Assembly (NCBI GenBank): GCA_017887445.1
Contig: JAGHIA010000022.1
Location: 1-59,275, forward strand
Length of the DNA: 59,275 bases
Reading direction: 5' to 3'
DNA from: Fusicatenibacter sp.
Lineage (GTDB): Bacteria; Bacillota; Clostridia; Lachnospirales; Lachnospiraceae
Shown: positions 41,359-49,384 of the stretch, piece by piece
Numbering within the stretch: position 1 is the first letter of the stretch
How the letters are laid out: every line of letters starts with the position of its first letter
Made by a program: the position numbers and the translations under genes
The notes under the pieces: model-generated
What the model was told of the DNA's origin: nothing
The model's input: only the letters and a program-made list of their open reading frames with translations
Database searches by the model: none

Positions 41359-42285
41359 ATGAAATATGTTGTAATCGGCGCCGGCGGAACCGGCGGGTGC
41401 GTGGGAGGATTTCTCGCGGAACAGGGACATGACGTAACCCTGATTGCGCGGAACAGACATCTGGAGGAGATCCGTAGCAACGGGCTGATCCTGAAAAGCT
41501 GCACGCTGGGGCAGCGGCAGATCCGTTCTGTGAAAGCCTGCTCCATGGACGAGTATTCCGATACGCCGGACGTTGTCTTTGTCTGCGTAAAATATTATTC
41601 TCTGGACGATACCACCCGCTTTCTCCAGAGAATTGCTTCCGAAAACACGCTGGTGATCCCGCTGCTGAACGTTTTCGGCACCGGGGGGCTTCTTTCTTTA
41701 TCCTGCCCTGCTCCGGTCATTCTGGACGGCTGTATTTATATTTACGGTATGATCGAGGCTCCGGGGATCGTCGTTCAGCCGGACCCGATCTTCCGTATCT
41801 TCTTCGGCTACCGAAAAGGACAGCCGCGCCGTCTGGAGGAGCAGGCTGTCCTGGTGGAGCAGCATCTTCGTCTGGCCGGCATTGACGCTGCTTTCACAGA
41901 CGATATTCAAAAAGAAGCTCTGACAAAATTCAGCTATGTGTCGCCCATCGGGGCCGCTGGCATTTATCTGAACCAGACCGGAGGCGCCTTCAAACATCCC
42001 GGAAAGCCTCAGGAGCTTTTCCTGACCCTGGTGCGTGAGATTGAGGAACTGGGACACGCCATGGGAATTACCTTCGACGAGGACCTCTGCCAGCGAAATC
42101 TTAAAATTCTCGACGGTCTGGCCGACGACTCCACCACCTCCATGCAGCGGGATGTCGCTCACGGCGGTCCCAGCGAAATGGACGGCCTGGTACACCGCAT
42201 TGTCCGTCTGGCGGATGAATACGGACTGGATCTGCCCGCCTACCGGACCATCAGCCGTTGGGCCGTGGAGCAGGGAATACTCTGA
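41359..42285 (+). CDS. Ketopantoate reductase family protein
   Basis: A 308-residue NAD(P)H-dependent reductase with GGGAGG before the ATG. The Rossmann start GAGGTGGCVGGFLA and the C-terminal helical domain (LTKFSYVSPIGAAGIYLN, DSTTSMQRDVAHGGPSEMDGL) fit the ApbA/PanE family. The latter segment carries the conserved S-M-x-x-D and E-x-D catalytic pattern. PanE makes pantoate for coenzyme A; other members act on different keto acids. No pan genes are nearby. It ends 46 bp before the response-regulator start and may share a transcript with it. Confidence 0.88.
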   Translation: MKYVVIGAGGTGGCVGGFLAEQGHDVTLIARNRHLEEIRSNGLILKSCTLGQRQIRSVKACSMDEYSDTPDVVFVCVKYYSLDDTTRFLQRIASENTLVIPLLNVFGTGGLLSLSCPAPVILDGCIYIYGMIEAPGIVVQPDPIFRIFFGYRKGQPRRLEEQAVLVEQHLRLAGIDAAFTDDIQKEALTKFSYVSPIGAAGIYLNQTGGAFKHPGKPQELFLTLVREIEELGHAMGITFDEDLCQRNLKILDGLADDSTTSMQRDVAHGGPSEMDGLVHRIVRLADEYGLDLPAYRTISRWAVEQGIL

Positions 42286-42331
42286 CAGGCCGCAGAGCAT
42301 AAAATGCTTTCACAGGAAGGAGGGAATCACC

Positions 42332-43006
42332 ATTCGAATTTTAATTGCCGAAGATGAAAAAGACCTGAACCGGCTGCTGAAAAAGCGGCTGGAGGAACAT
42401 TCTTACAGCGTTGACGCCTGCCTGGATGGAGAGGAAGCGCTGGCATACCTGGAGATGGCCGAATATGACGCCGCGATCCTGGACATTATGATGCCGAAAA
42501 AAGACGGCCTGTCCGTTTTAAAGGAGCTTCGCGCCGCAGGCAGCCGGATCCCCGTCCTGCTTTTGACCGCCCGCGATACCGTGGGGGACCGGGTGGCGGG
42601 GCTGGATGCCGGCGCCGACGACTATCTGGTAAAGCCGTTTGCCTTTGAGGAACTTCTGGCCCGCATCCGCGTCATGCTGCGGAAAAACACCCCCGCCGCC
42701 GACACGGTCTGCCGCGCCGCCAACCTGACCGTCTACCTGGATTCCCACCGGGTATTCCGCGGGGACACGGAGATTTTTCTCTCCAGCAAGGAATACGCCA
42801 TCCTGCGCTATCTGATCCTGAACCAGGGAATCGTGCTGTCCCGGGAAAAGATCGAGCAGCATATCTGGAATTACGACTATTACGGCGGTTCCAACGTGGT
42901 GGATGTTTATATCCGCTATCTCAGGAAAAAGCTGGACCAGGGTTTCGAGCCGAAGCTGATCCACACAGTACGCGGCGCCGGGTATGTGCTGAGAGCGGAG
43001 GTGTAG
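42332..43006 (+). CDS. OmpR-family response regulator with apparent ATT start codon
   Basis: A 224-residue regulator. The receiver begins right at R-I-L-I-A-E-D-E, which family members almost always precede with Met. Here that codon is ATT (42332), eight bases after a perfect AAGGAGG. No ATG, GTG or TTG in frame is close to the ribosome site; the frame upstream overlaps the reductase gene. Phosphoacceptor D51 (LDIMMPKKDG), DD pocket at residues 7-9, and a C-terminal winged helix with YGGSNVVDVYIRYLRKKL. Operon with the kinase downstream, whose start lies 1 bp after the stop. Confidence 0.85.
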   Translation: MRILIAEDEKDLNRLLKKRLEEHSYSVDACLDGEEALAYLEMAEYDAAILDIMMPKKDGLSVLKELRAAGSRIPVLLLTARDTVGDRVAGLDAGADDYLVKPFAFEELLARIRVMLRKNTPAADTVCRAANLTVYLDSHRVFRGDTEIFLSSKEYAILRYLILNQGIVLSREKIEQHIWNYDYYGGSNVVDVYIRYLRKKLDQGFEPKLIHTVRGAGYVLRAEV

Positions 43007-43007
43007 C

Positions 43008-44363
43008 TTGCGTTCTGTCAAATGGAAATTAACGCTTCTGTACACATTTTTCATGACGCTGCTGGTCTGCGTCCTGGCGGCGGTGCTTCTGTCCATCAGC
43101 AGCAGCGAACTGCTTGCCTCGGTGCAGCAGCAGATTCGGGAACATGTCTACGACAGTCTGGAGGATATCTACAGCGACGGCCAGGAACTTTTCATCGACT
43201 CCAACCTGATGGATGTAAACGGTGGCGTGTATCTGTCTGTATACAACTCCTCCGGGAAATTTATCTATGGGCGGCTTCCCTATTCGTTCACCGCCCGTCC
43301 CGCTTTCCAGGACGGCAGCCTGCAGACCATCTATGACGGTACCACCCGCTGGTATGTGTTCGACGCAGTCCATACGGTGGACGGCTACGGTTCCCTGTTT
43401 GTCCGGGGGATCCTCTCCGTCACGGAGGCCGAGCAGAGTCTGCAGATCTTGCTTCGCACCTCGCTGGTGATCCTCCCGGCGCTTGTCCTTCTGGCCGCTG
43501 TGTTCGGTTATCTTTTTATCGGAAGGACTCTCCGCCCGGTCAACACCATGATACAGACCGTCCAGGATATCCAGGAAGGCTCCGACCTTTCCAAACGTGT
43601 TCCCGTCACCCGGGGCGGCGACGAATTTCACCGGCTGGCGGAATGCTTTAACCAGATGCTCTCCGGCCTGGAGAACGCCTTTCAGCGGGAGCGGCAGTTT
43701 ACCTCCGACGTATCCCATGAGCTGCGCACGCCGGTGGCCGTCATCCTGTCCCACTGCGAATATCTGCTGGAGCGGAACGGCCTTCCGGAAGACGCGCGCA
43801 GGGAACTGGAGATCATCCAGACCCGCGCCAAAGGGATGGCGCAGATGAACGCCCAGCTTCTGCTGCTCTCCCGCGCCGACCAGAACCGCCAGCCGCTCCA
43901 TTTTGAGACAGTGTCCCTGACGGAGCTTCTGGCGCTCACCGTCGAGGAACAGGAGGAAAGCGCGGCAAAAAAACACATTGAACTGCGCACACAGCTGGCC
44001 GGGAATGTTTCCCTGACCGCGGACGAGACGATGATGATCCGCCTGTTTGAAAATCTGCTGACCAACGCCATCCGCTACGGCAGAGAAGGCGGCTGGGTCC
44101 TGGTAACTCTGGAGGCAGACGGCGAAACCGCAAAAATTTCTGTCAAAGACAACGGGATCGGGATTTCCAAAGAACATCTCCCCCATATCTGGGACCGTTT
44201 TTACCAGGCAGACCCCTCCCGCTCTGACAGCCGCCAGGGGGCAGGTCTTGGGCTGCCCATGGTGCGCTGGATCGTCCAGGCCCACCACGGAACGGTTCAG
44301 GTGCAGAGTCTGGAAGATATGGGAACGGAATTTACTGTCCGCCTTCCTCTGGAGCAAGGATAG
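43008..44363 (+). CDS. Sensor histidine kinase (ArlS/CusS-like)
   Basis: A 451-residue kinase beginning at TTG (43008) with GGAGG seven bases upstream. Two membrane helices (residues about 9-30 and 150-170) flank an extracellular domain of ~120 residues with no named fold. Next come HAMP (RPVNTMIQTVQDIQEG), the H box SDVSHELRTPVAVI, N box ENLLTNAIRYG, and G boxes DNGIGI and GAGLGLPMV. Partner of the regulator before it. Its likely targets are the sRNA-like units just downstream and possibly the PepSY lipoprotein. Confidence 0.93.
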   Translation: MRSVKWKLTLLYTFFMTLLVCVLAAVLLSISSSELLASVQQQIREHVYDSLEDIYSDGQELFIDSNLMDVNGGVYLSVYNSSGKFIYGRLPYSFTARPAFQDGSLQTIYDGTTRWYVFDAVHTVDGYGSLFVRGILSVTEAEQSLQILLRTSLVILPALVLLAAVFGYLFIGRTLRPVNTMIQTVQDIQEGSDLSKRVPVTRGGDEFHRLAECFNQMLSGLENAFQRERQFTSDVSHELRTPVAVILSHCEYLLERNGLPEDARRELEIIQTRAKGMAQMNAQLLLLSRADQNRQPLHFETVSLTELLALTVEEQEESAAKKHIELRTQLAGNVSLTADETMMIRLFENLLTNAIRYGREGGWVLVTLEADGETAKISVKDNGIGISKEHLPHIWDRFYQADPSRSDSRQGAGLGLPMVRWIVQAHHGTVQVQSLEDMGTEFTVRLPLEQG

Positions 44364-44370
44364 CGGCAAG

Positions 44371-44419
44371 TTAGATCGTGTTTGAACATTCATTCCTGGA
44401 ATTTTCAAACACGCTCTAA
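44371..44419. repeat. Family A repeat, short copy
   Basis: TTAGATCGTGTTTGAACATT...AATTTTCAAACACGCTCTAA; immediately downstream of the kinase stop, likely able to form a terminating hairpin. Confidence 0.8.
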
Positions 44420-44431
44420 CTTGTTTCGGAT

Positions 44432-44518
44432 TTCTTCATATTTTCTTCATGTTTGCGGCAGCTTTTCAGAAATCCTTTATTCTTCCGACACATTCTGAAC
44501 ACATTTTCCGGCTATACT
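44432..44518 (+). promoter_or_regulatory. Activator-type promoter of sRNA-like unit 1
   Basis: TTCTTCAT occurs twice with an 11-bp period (44432-44439, 44443-44450), the arrangement bound by OmpR/PhoB-type regulators. A second 11-bp pair, TTCAGAAATCC/TTTATTCTTCC, lies nearer the -10 TATACT (44513-44518). There is no good -35. The last 57 bases align without gaps to the unit 2 promoter. Confidence 0.6.
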
Positions 44519-44524
44519 GTTCTT

Positions 44525-44696
44525 ATCAACAGAGGAACGACAGACAGACCAGCCGGCCGGCGACAAACGCGGCAGCGGCGATTGCAAACCACTGATTTCC
44601 TGAATTGTTGTTCCCACCCATGTTAGTAAAATTTACATACATCACTTTCTTTTTCACAAATGCCGGAGTCCCGCCAGACTCCGGCACCTCCATTTT
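44525..44696 (+). ncRNA. Candidate small RNA 1 downstream of the two-component system
   Basis: About 170 bases between a TATACT -10 and a terminator hairpin TGCCGGAGTC...GACTCCGGCA (44661-44686) with a weak T-tract. There is no reading frame with a ribosome site. It is paralogous to the second unit: the promoter block and the pre-terminator TTTCTTTTTCACAAATGCCGG are shared. Confidence 0.6.
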
Positions 44697-44734
44697 ATGG
44701 AAAAATGACGTTCAGATTTTGTTTCTTTTTCTTC

Positions 44735-44785
44735 ACAAAACCTTCAGTATTCGGACACACTCTGAACATATTTTTTTACTATACT
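44735..44785 (+). promoter_or_regulatory. Activator-type promoter of sRNA-like unit 2
   Basis: TTCACAAAACC/TTCAGTATTCG direct repeats with an 11-bp period, then GACACACTCTGAACA, and TATACT as -10 (44780-44785), 267 bp after the equivalent -10 of unit 1. Confidence 0.6.
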
Positions 44786-44791
44786 GAACCT

Positions 44792-44914
44792 GTAAACAAA
44801 AAGAGAACAACAGACCGCTGTAACTGTTGTTACTCAAAAGCCATTACACCATTTTATATAACATTTTTTCTTTTTCATAACTGCCGGGACGCAAGTCCCG
44901 GCCCTCCTTTTTTT
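44792..44914 (+). ncRNA. Candidate small RNA 2 downstream of the two-component system
   Basis: About 120 bases ending in GCCGGGAC/GTCCCGGC (44883-44902) and TTTTTTT. An internal stem AACAACAG/CTGTTGTT lies near the 5' end. No ribosome site or start codon is credible. Tandem paralogue of unit 1. Confidence 0.65.
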
Positions 44915-44994
44915 AACATACTAAAACATGTGACTCTCCAACATAGTTGAACCGTCACATGTTTCATTTTCCGATCACTTTTGAGTATAACCGT

Positions 44995-45579
44995 TTATCC
45001 TTGCTTCTGATCGCTTTGTTTTCGCATTTTCACGTTTCTCAACCGGTGATAAATCCCTGCCTCCAGCAAGATAAGTCCCAACGCCAGCAATACATACCCC
45101 TGCAGGATATGGTTTTTTCTGACCACACCGGAAGTTTCATAGCTTATAATCTGTTCCTTCTCAACGGTCACCGCAGATTTTCCGAGAAAATCCCGCGCGG
45201 CAGCGGTATAGGAAGTTTCCCCTGCCGGAATCCCAAGATCAACACTCGTTTCAAGACGATAACGTGGCAAAACATAATTCCATTCCACTCGCATCACACG
45301 GTTTTCTCCCGCAGCATTGCGGTACAAGATCCAGCTTCGGTCACCCCGCAGCATCAGCTTGGAAGACTCGATCTCCGTTCCGGCAATATCCAGGATTTCA
45401 CACCCACTGAAAACAGGCTGCGCCGCCAGACGTTCCGAGGTAAGCGGAGCCGTCTGGGTGTGGATAAAAAATGCCTGAACTATCAGGATCAGTCCCAGAT
45501 TTACAGGCGCCAAAAGAATCCATCGCAAGATAGACAGAGGCGCCAGTCCGCTCGCTTCTTTTTTATCACGCTCTTTCAT
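44995..45579 (-). CDS. Hypothetical membrane protein with two spans
   Basis: A 194-residue protein; ATG at 45579 follows AAAGGAGGGGATTGT. A longer frame upstream has no ribosome site. One membrane helix lies near the N-terminus (residues about 17-40, LRWILLAPVNLGLILIVQAFF). An extracellular ~110-residue domain of beta character follows (GDRSWILYRNAAGENRVMRVEWNYVLP). A second helix lies near the C-terminus, with a basic cytoplasmic tail. I do not recognise the family. It is convergent with the sRNA-like units; a role in envelope sensing is only a guess. Confidence 0.75.
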   Translation of the reverse strand: MKERDKKEASGLAPLSILRWILLAPVNLGLILIVQAFFIHTQTAPLTSERLAAQPVFSGCEILDIAGTEIESSKLMLRGDRSWILYRNAAGENRVMRVEWNYVLPRYRLETSVDLGIPAGETSYTAAARDFLGKSAVTVEKEQIISYETSGVVRKNHILQGYVLLALGLILLEAGIYHRLRNVKMRKQSDQKQG

Positions 45580-46207
45580 ACAATCCCCTCCTTTCTCAAC
45601 TCTCTCCTGCATTTTTTTCGCTTTATCCAATCCAGTTGTTGCAGAATTGATTTGTGTTTCCTTGCGTTTCGAGCATTCAAAATAAGTTTTTATATGTCCA
45701 TTGGTTTGGGCCCCTTTCATTATTTCCTTTATCTTGTTTAATTTTTTATTTTCTTCTTACAATAACTATATCATATCTGAAATCTACTATCAATTATAAT
45801 TATTTTATGATATTTCAACCTTTTAATGTTGATGTCAAAAACTTTTGCCCCCGGCATCATCCTTTTCGTATATATGATATTGCTTTTCGGTTCCATTTTC
45901 ACTTAACTGAACCGTAACAGTTCAGCCTTGCTGAACTATTACACGCTTCGCGATGCACAGAAACTGCATTTCATGCAGTTTCGCGCTGCAGGCCTCGGGA
46001 TTTTCGCGCATTCTGCGCGAAAACACCTCGCGGGATAGTGACAGACTGAACTGTTACACTGAACCGTCATTTTCTGGCCGTTCCTGTTTTATTCCATACG
46101 ATACCGATATTTTCTCATTTTCCTTTAATCTTTCTCCTGTATGATAAATGCAAACAGAGAACAAAATAACAACATTCCTACAAATTAAAAGCAAAGGAGA
46201 TCACATT
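45580..46207. other. AT-rich intergenic region with a family B repeat
   Basis: The left 330 bases are AT-rich and should hold the promoter of the two-span membrane protein gene; I see no outstanding operator there. A family B copy follows at 45914-46057, and then the PepSY gene promoter (TATGAT at 46140-46145). Confidence 0.5.
45914..46057 (+). repeat. Family B repeat, copy 2
   Basis: Nearly identical to copy 1 (24503-24646); differences include GCCTTGC for GCGTTGC and GCGCATTCTGCGCG for GCACATTCTGTGCG. The latter is a compensated change on both sides of a stem. Confidence 0.92.
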
Positions 46208-46876
46208 ATGAAGAAAAAACTTTTTACAGCTGTCACAGCAGCTTTCCTGGCACTCTCAGTCACAGCATGCGGAACCTCCGGCACACAGTCCAAAACTTCC
46301 ACAGATCCGTCCGGAACCACCATCACCCAGTCCGTATTAGACGGCTCCTCCGGCCAGAACGCCAACACCGCCTCCGCCGTAGTCACCCCGGACGTTCCCT
46401 CTCAGCCAACAGAAACACAGTCCGGCCAGGTCTCTGAGATCACAGAGGAACAGGCGAAGCAGATTGCCTTTGAACATGCGCAGGTGCAGGAAGCCGACCT
46501 GACCAACCTGAAAGTGAAAAAAGATTATGAGGACGGCGTCTCCATCTACGAAATTGAATTTCACTCCGGCGCCAAAGAATACGAGTACGATATCAAGGCG
46601 GACGATGGACAGATCCTGAAAACCGATTATGAAATCGATGAGGATTATGTAGACCCCAGCACTCAGACCGCCATTTCTGAGGCTGACGCCAGAGCATCCG
46701 CGCTGGCGAGAGTGGACGGCGCTTCCGACAGCGATATCCGTATCAAGCTGGAAAAGGACGACGGCCGGCTCATCTACGAGGGAAAAATCATTTATAACAA
46801 CGTGGAGTATGAATTTGAGATTGACGCGGAAACAGGCGATTTTCTCAAATGGGAACAGGACTCCGTGTTTGACTGA
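46208..46876 (+). CDS. PepSY-domain lipoprotein
   Basis: A 222-residue lipoprotein, start after AAAGGAGATCACATT. Signal peptide with lipobox SVTAC, Cys21 as anchor, then a Ser/Thr-rich linker (about 25-85). Two PepSY domains follow: EEQAKQIAFEHAQV...YEYDIKADDGQIL and EADARASALARV...YEFEIDAETGDFL. PepSY lipoproteins bind or inhibit extracellular peptidases, or act beside two-component sensors. It is close to the second two-component system. A promoter with TATGAT lies about 65 bases upstream, behind T-rich 11-bp repeats resembling those of the sRNA units. Terminator at 46898-46929. Confidence 0.9.
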   Translation: MKKKLFTAVTAAFLALSVTACGTSGTQSKTSTDPSGTTITQSVLDGSSGQNANTASAVVTPDVPSQPTETQSGQVSEITEEQAKQIAFEHAQVQEADLTNLKVKKDYEDGVSIYEIEFHSGAKEYEYDIKADDGQILKTDYEIDEDYVDPSTQTAISEADARASALARVDGASDSDIRIKLEKDDGRLIYEGKIIYNNVEYEFEIDAETGDFLKWEQDSVFD

Positions 46877-46897
46877 GAACTGCTAAACGCACACAGA

Positions 46898-46929
46898 GGC
46901 CGGTATGACTCGCGACAGTCATACCGGCC
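46898..46929. terminator. Terminator after the PepSY gene
   Basis: GGCCGGTATGACT and AGTCATACCGGCC form a 13-bp stem with a 6-base loop; the T-tract is poor on both strands, but the position between convergent genes supports the call. Confidence 0.75.
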
Positions 46930-46973
46930 CCTGAATCTTTCCGGAATGTATTCAAAAAATGCATTTTAATCTT

Positions 46974-47384
46974 TCAGCCCGTCTTCTGCTCCTCCTTTTC
47001 CTTGCGCAGCTGTTCCAGACGCTTTTCCGCTTTCATCAGTCCTTTCTCATATTTCTCAATCTTTTCGTTCAGCCGTTCGATGGACTGCTGGATCTGGTCC
47101 CGTTTTCCGATCAGCTGGTCCCGCTGCTCCACCAGAAGATCCCTGCGCGCGTCCAGTGTCCCGTCTCCCTGGTAAAACAATGCCACATACTCGATCAGCG
47201 CCTCGATCTGGACGCCAGCGCCGCGCATACATTTCATCAGCTCGATCCATCCGCAGGATTCCTCATCGTAATTCCTGATCCCGCTTTTGTTCCGCGGGAC
47301 CGGAGGGATCAGGCCAATGCGCTCATAGTAGCGCAGTGTGTCGGGAGAGATGTCATACTTTTTACTCACTTCCGCAATCGTCAT
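46974..47384 (-). CDS. MerR-family regulator
   Basis: A 136-residue regulator; start at 47384 (MTIAEVSKKYDISPDTLRYY) is fixed by the MerR HTH at the N-terminus and AAAGGGG. The HTH and wing end near residue 70, followed by a long coiled coil (SIERLNEKIEKYEKGLMKAEKRL). No cysteine metal site at the C-terminus, so it belongs with the small-molecule or redox MerR group that controls aldo/keto-type genes. A family C repeat lies just upstream, in what should be its promoter. Confidence 0.9.
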   Translation of the reverse strand: MTIAEVSKKYDISPDTLRYYERIGLIPPVPRNKSGIRNYDEESCGWIELMKCMRGAGVQIEALIEYVALFYQGDGTLDARRDLLVEQRDQLIGKRDQIQQSIERLNEKIEKYEKGLMKAEKRLEQLRKEKEEQKTG

Positions 47385-47393
47385 TTTTACCCC

Positions 47394-47461
47394 TTTCATG
47401 GCGCACTGGCTGCGCCAATAATGGTAGATTTGGAAGTTTACTTCCAAACTTCGCTTTCCTT
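47394..47461 (+). repeat. Dispersed repeat family C, copy 2
   Basis: TTTCATGGCGCACTGGCTGC...GGAAGTTTACTTCCAAACTTC, about 85% like the copy at 40796-40862. It sits directly before the MerR start, inside its likely leader. Confidence 0.8.
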
Positions 47462-47477
47462 TCCAACTTACATTTGC

Positions 47478-47561
47478 TCCGGGGCATGTTTGAACATTGC
47501 TTTCTGCAAATTCCACGCAAAGCGGAGCTTGCAGACCGCAGGAATTCTCAAACAGACTCCA
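47478..47561. repeat. Family A repeat overlapping the isomerase stop
   Basis: Left end ATGTTTGAACATTGCTTTCTGCAA and right end AATTCTCAAACAGACTC. The right end, read on the minus strand, supplies the last codons and the TGA stop of the isomerase-like gene. Confidence 0.8.
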
Positions 47562-48321
47562 GGCTTTTCTTCAGCCAGTCGAAGCCTTCTTTCAGGCGCA
47601 GAAACGGGTCGCCCTCCCAGCGCTCCTGCTCGACAAAACCGTAGGGAACCCCTGTCTCCACACAGGCGGCCAAAGCCCCGCTCCAGTCCGTGTCGCCCGC
47701 CCCGGCCGGCACAAGAACCTCCTGTCCGTCCACTCTGCGATAATCCTTAAAGTGGACCATACACACCTTCCCGCGGTATTTGCGGATGGTGTCCTCCATA
47801 GACATGCCTGCATGGTTCACATGATAAAGGTCCAGGCAAAGCGCCGCGCTGTCCGGCAGCCGCTCCATCAGGCGCTCCACCAGATCGACGGAACCGCCAG
47901 AAGCCTCTTGCTTTGGCCAAAAATCAAAATGTCTCGGGTGAAAACAAAGCTTCAGTCCCTCGCTCTCCAGCTCCCGGACGAACCCGGAAAGTTCCTCAGC
48001 AAATTTCTTCACACCCTCCGCGCTCAGATACTGCCCGGGTATCCCGCTGACGCAGACCCATTCACTGCCGCAGAGATGGTTCAGCCGGATAAAATACTCC
48101 CGGCGCTGTACCACCGTCTGGTAAAAATCCTGGGTGGATACGGATCGGATTCCTTCCTCCCCCATGGCCTGCACGATCGTCTCCGGCGAAACAGAAAAGT
48201 CGATCCACTGAAGCTGCACCGTATCACAGCCCATGTTCCGCATGTTCCGAAAAGCCGTCCGCACCTCATCGCCAGTGGTCAGCACCGGCTTAAAACTGGA
48301 AACCTGTATTCCTGCTATCAT
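47548..48321 (-). CDS. Sugar phosphate isomerase/epimerase-like TIM-barrel protein
   Basis: A 257-residue cytoplasmic protein; start at 48321 follows AGGAGGAAAAGATT. The xylose-isomerase-like barrel is clear: LCFHPRHFDFWPK, ALCLDLYHVNHAG, and CMVHFKDYRRVDGQEVLVPAGAGDTDW supply metal-site residues. These enzymes isomerise or epimerise keto-sugars or inosose-type substrates. No partner genes for inositol or ulose metabolism are adjacent. The C-terminus (LESV-stop) is formed inside the family A repeat. Confidence 0.87.
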   Translation of the reverse strand: MIAGIQVSSFKPVLTTGDEVRTAFRNMRNMGCDTVQLQWIDFSVSPETIVQAMGEEGIRSVSTQDFYQTVVQRREYFIRLNHLCGSEWVCVSGIPGQYLSAEGVKKFAEELSGFVRELESEGLKLCFHPRHFDFWPKQEASGGSVDLVERLMERLPDSAALCLDLYHVNHAGMSMEDTIRKYRGKVCMVHFKDYRRVDGQEVLVPAGAGDTDWSGALAACVETGVPYGFVEQERWEGDPFLRLKEGFDWLKKSLESV

Positions 48322-48439
48322 AATCTTTTCCTCCTGTCCGGCGTTCTTACCAACCATTATAAAGCCTGGCGCTCTTTCCATCAATACCCTGCGCGACGCG
48401 GAATCTGTATTTCAGTAACAGCCTGAATCACGTTCTCAG

Positions 48440-48464
48440 GCCGCAAACAGCAAGTGTTTGCGGC
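48440..48464 (+). terminator. Hairpin in the leader of the membrane-protein gene
   Basis: GCCGCAAACA-N5-TGTTTGCGGC with TGTGTTTTCTG following; about 145 bases before the start at 48609. It could be a weak terminator or a leader element. Confidence 0.4.
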
Positions 48465-48608
48465 GGCTGTGTTTTCTGTGATTGATTTTCTTACTCTGCT
48501 GTATTATACTGATTCCGGTTCTAAAAACAAATGATACTGCAAGAAGAGAACACAGTTTTTACTGCGCGCCGGGAAATAGCGGCGCTGTAAAAGAAAAAGG
48601 AGATTACA

Positions 48609-49271
48609 ATGAAAGAAAAAAGAAAGATTCCCGGCGAGCTGGCTCTGCTGGCGATTATCCTGCTGAACAGCTTCGGCGTGGCTATCATGTCAAAAAGCGG
48701 CTTCGGTATCTCGTCCATCTCGTCGGTGCCCTATGTATTCAGCCACGCCTTCCCGTTTCTCAGCTTCGGTACCTGGAATTATCTGTTTCAGACCGCGCTG
48801 GTATCGACCCTGATGATCCTGGCCGGAAAATGGAACAGCTCCTACCTGGTGTCGTTTGTTGTGGGAATCGCTTTCGGAAAGATGCTGGATGTGCACGAAG
48901 CCTGGATGCAGTTTCTCCCGACGGCTCTGGGATTCCGGATCCTGTGGTTTCTCATGGGGTTCGCGGTCCTTTCCTTCGGCATCTGTCTCTCCAATCACTG
49001 CCTGATGCCCATCGTTCCCACGGATATTTTTCCCCGGGACCTGTCGGCGCTGATCCACAAAAAATACAAATATGTAAAAACCACCTTCGACGTGTGCTGC
49101 CTGACCACCACCCTGCTGATCTCCCTTCTGCTGCTCCACCGCCTCTCGGGCGTCGGCATCGGAACCGTGATCTGTGCTTTCTCAACCGGAAAGTCCGTTT
49201 CCGTTGTGGAAAAACACCTGATGAAGCATGTGGAGTTTTACCGGCTCACAGACGGGTTCCGTAAAGTCTAG
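48609..49271 (+). CDS. YczE/YitT-like integral membrane protein (DUF6198 type)
   Basis: A 220-residue protein with AAAGGAGATTACA upstream and five to six membrane helices. The motif GFGISSISSVPYVFS near residue 30 and VPTDIFPRDL near 140 match the YczE/YyaS/YitT group. Its function is unsettled; members may be transporters. The single-gene unit ends just before a cluster of three different repeats (49271-49622). Confidence 0.82.
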   Translation: MKEKRKIPGELALLAIILLNSFGVAIMSKSGFGISSISSVPYVFSHAFPFLSFGTWNYLFQTALVSTLMILAGKWNSSYLVSFVVGIAFGKMLDVHEAWMQFLPTALGFRILWFLMGFAVLSFGICLSNHCLMPIVPTDIFPRDLSALIHKKYKYVKTTFDVCCLTTTLLISLLLLHRLSGVGIGTVICAFSTGKSVSVVEKHLMKHVEFYRLTDGFRKV

Positions 49272-49358
49272 AGTGTGTTTGAAAATTGCTTTCTGCAAGA
49301 TGTGCGTCACAGTTTGTGGGGTGTGCAGATTGCAGGAATGAATTTTCAAACACACTCT
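49271..49358. repeat. Family A repeat, complete copy
   Basis: GAGTGTGTTTGAAAATT at the left end and its exact complement AATTTTCAAACACACTC at the right end, 88 bp in all. The left end begins at the TAG stop of the membrane-protein gene. It is the reference copy for this family. Confidence 0.9.
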
Positions 49359-49384
49359 CGAATCCTTAAACCATCCAAAACAGA

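Noticed and set aside
43029-44408. 459-codon minus-strand frame opposite the second kinase
   Set aside because: Shadow of a kinase with all catalytic boxes intact; no independent evidence.
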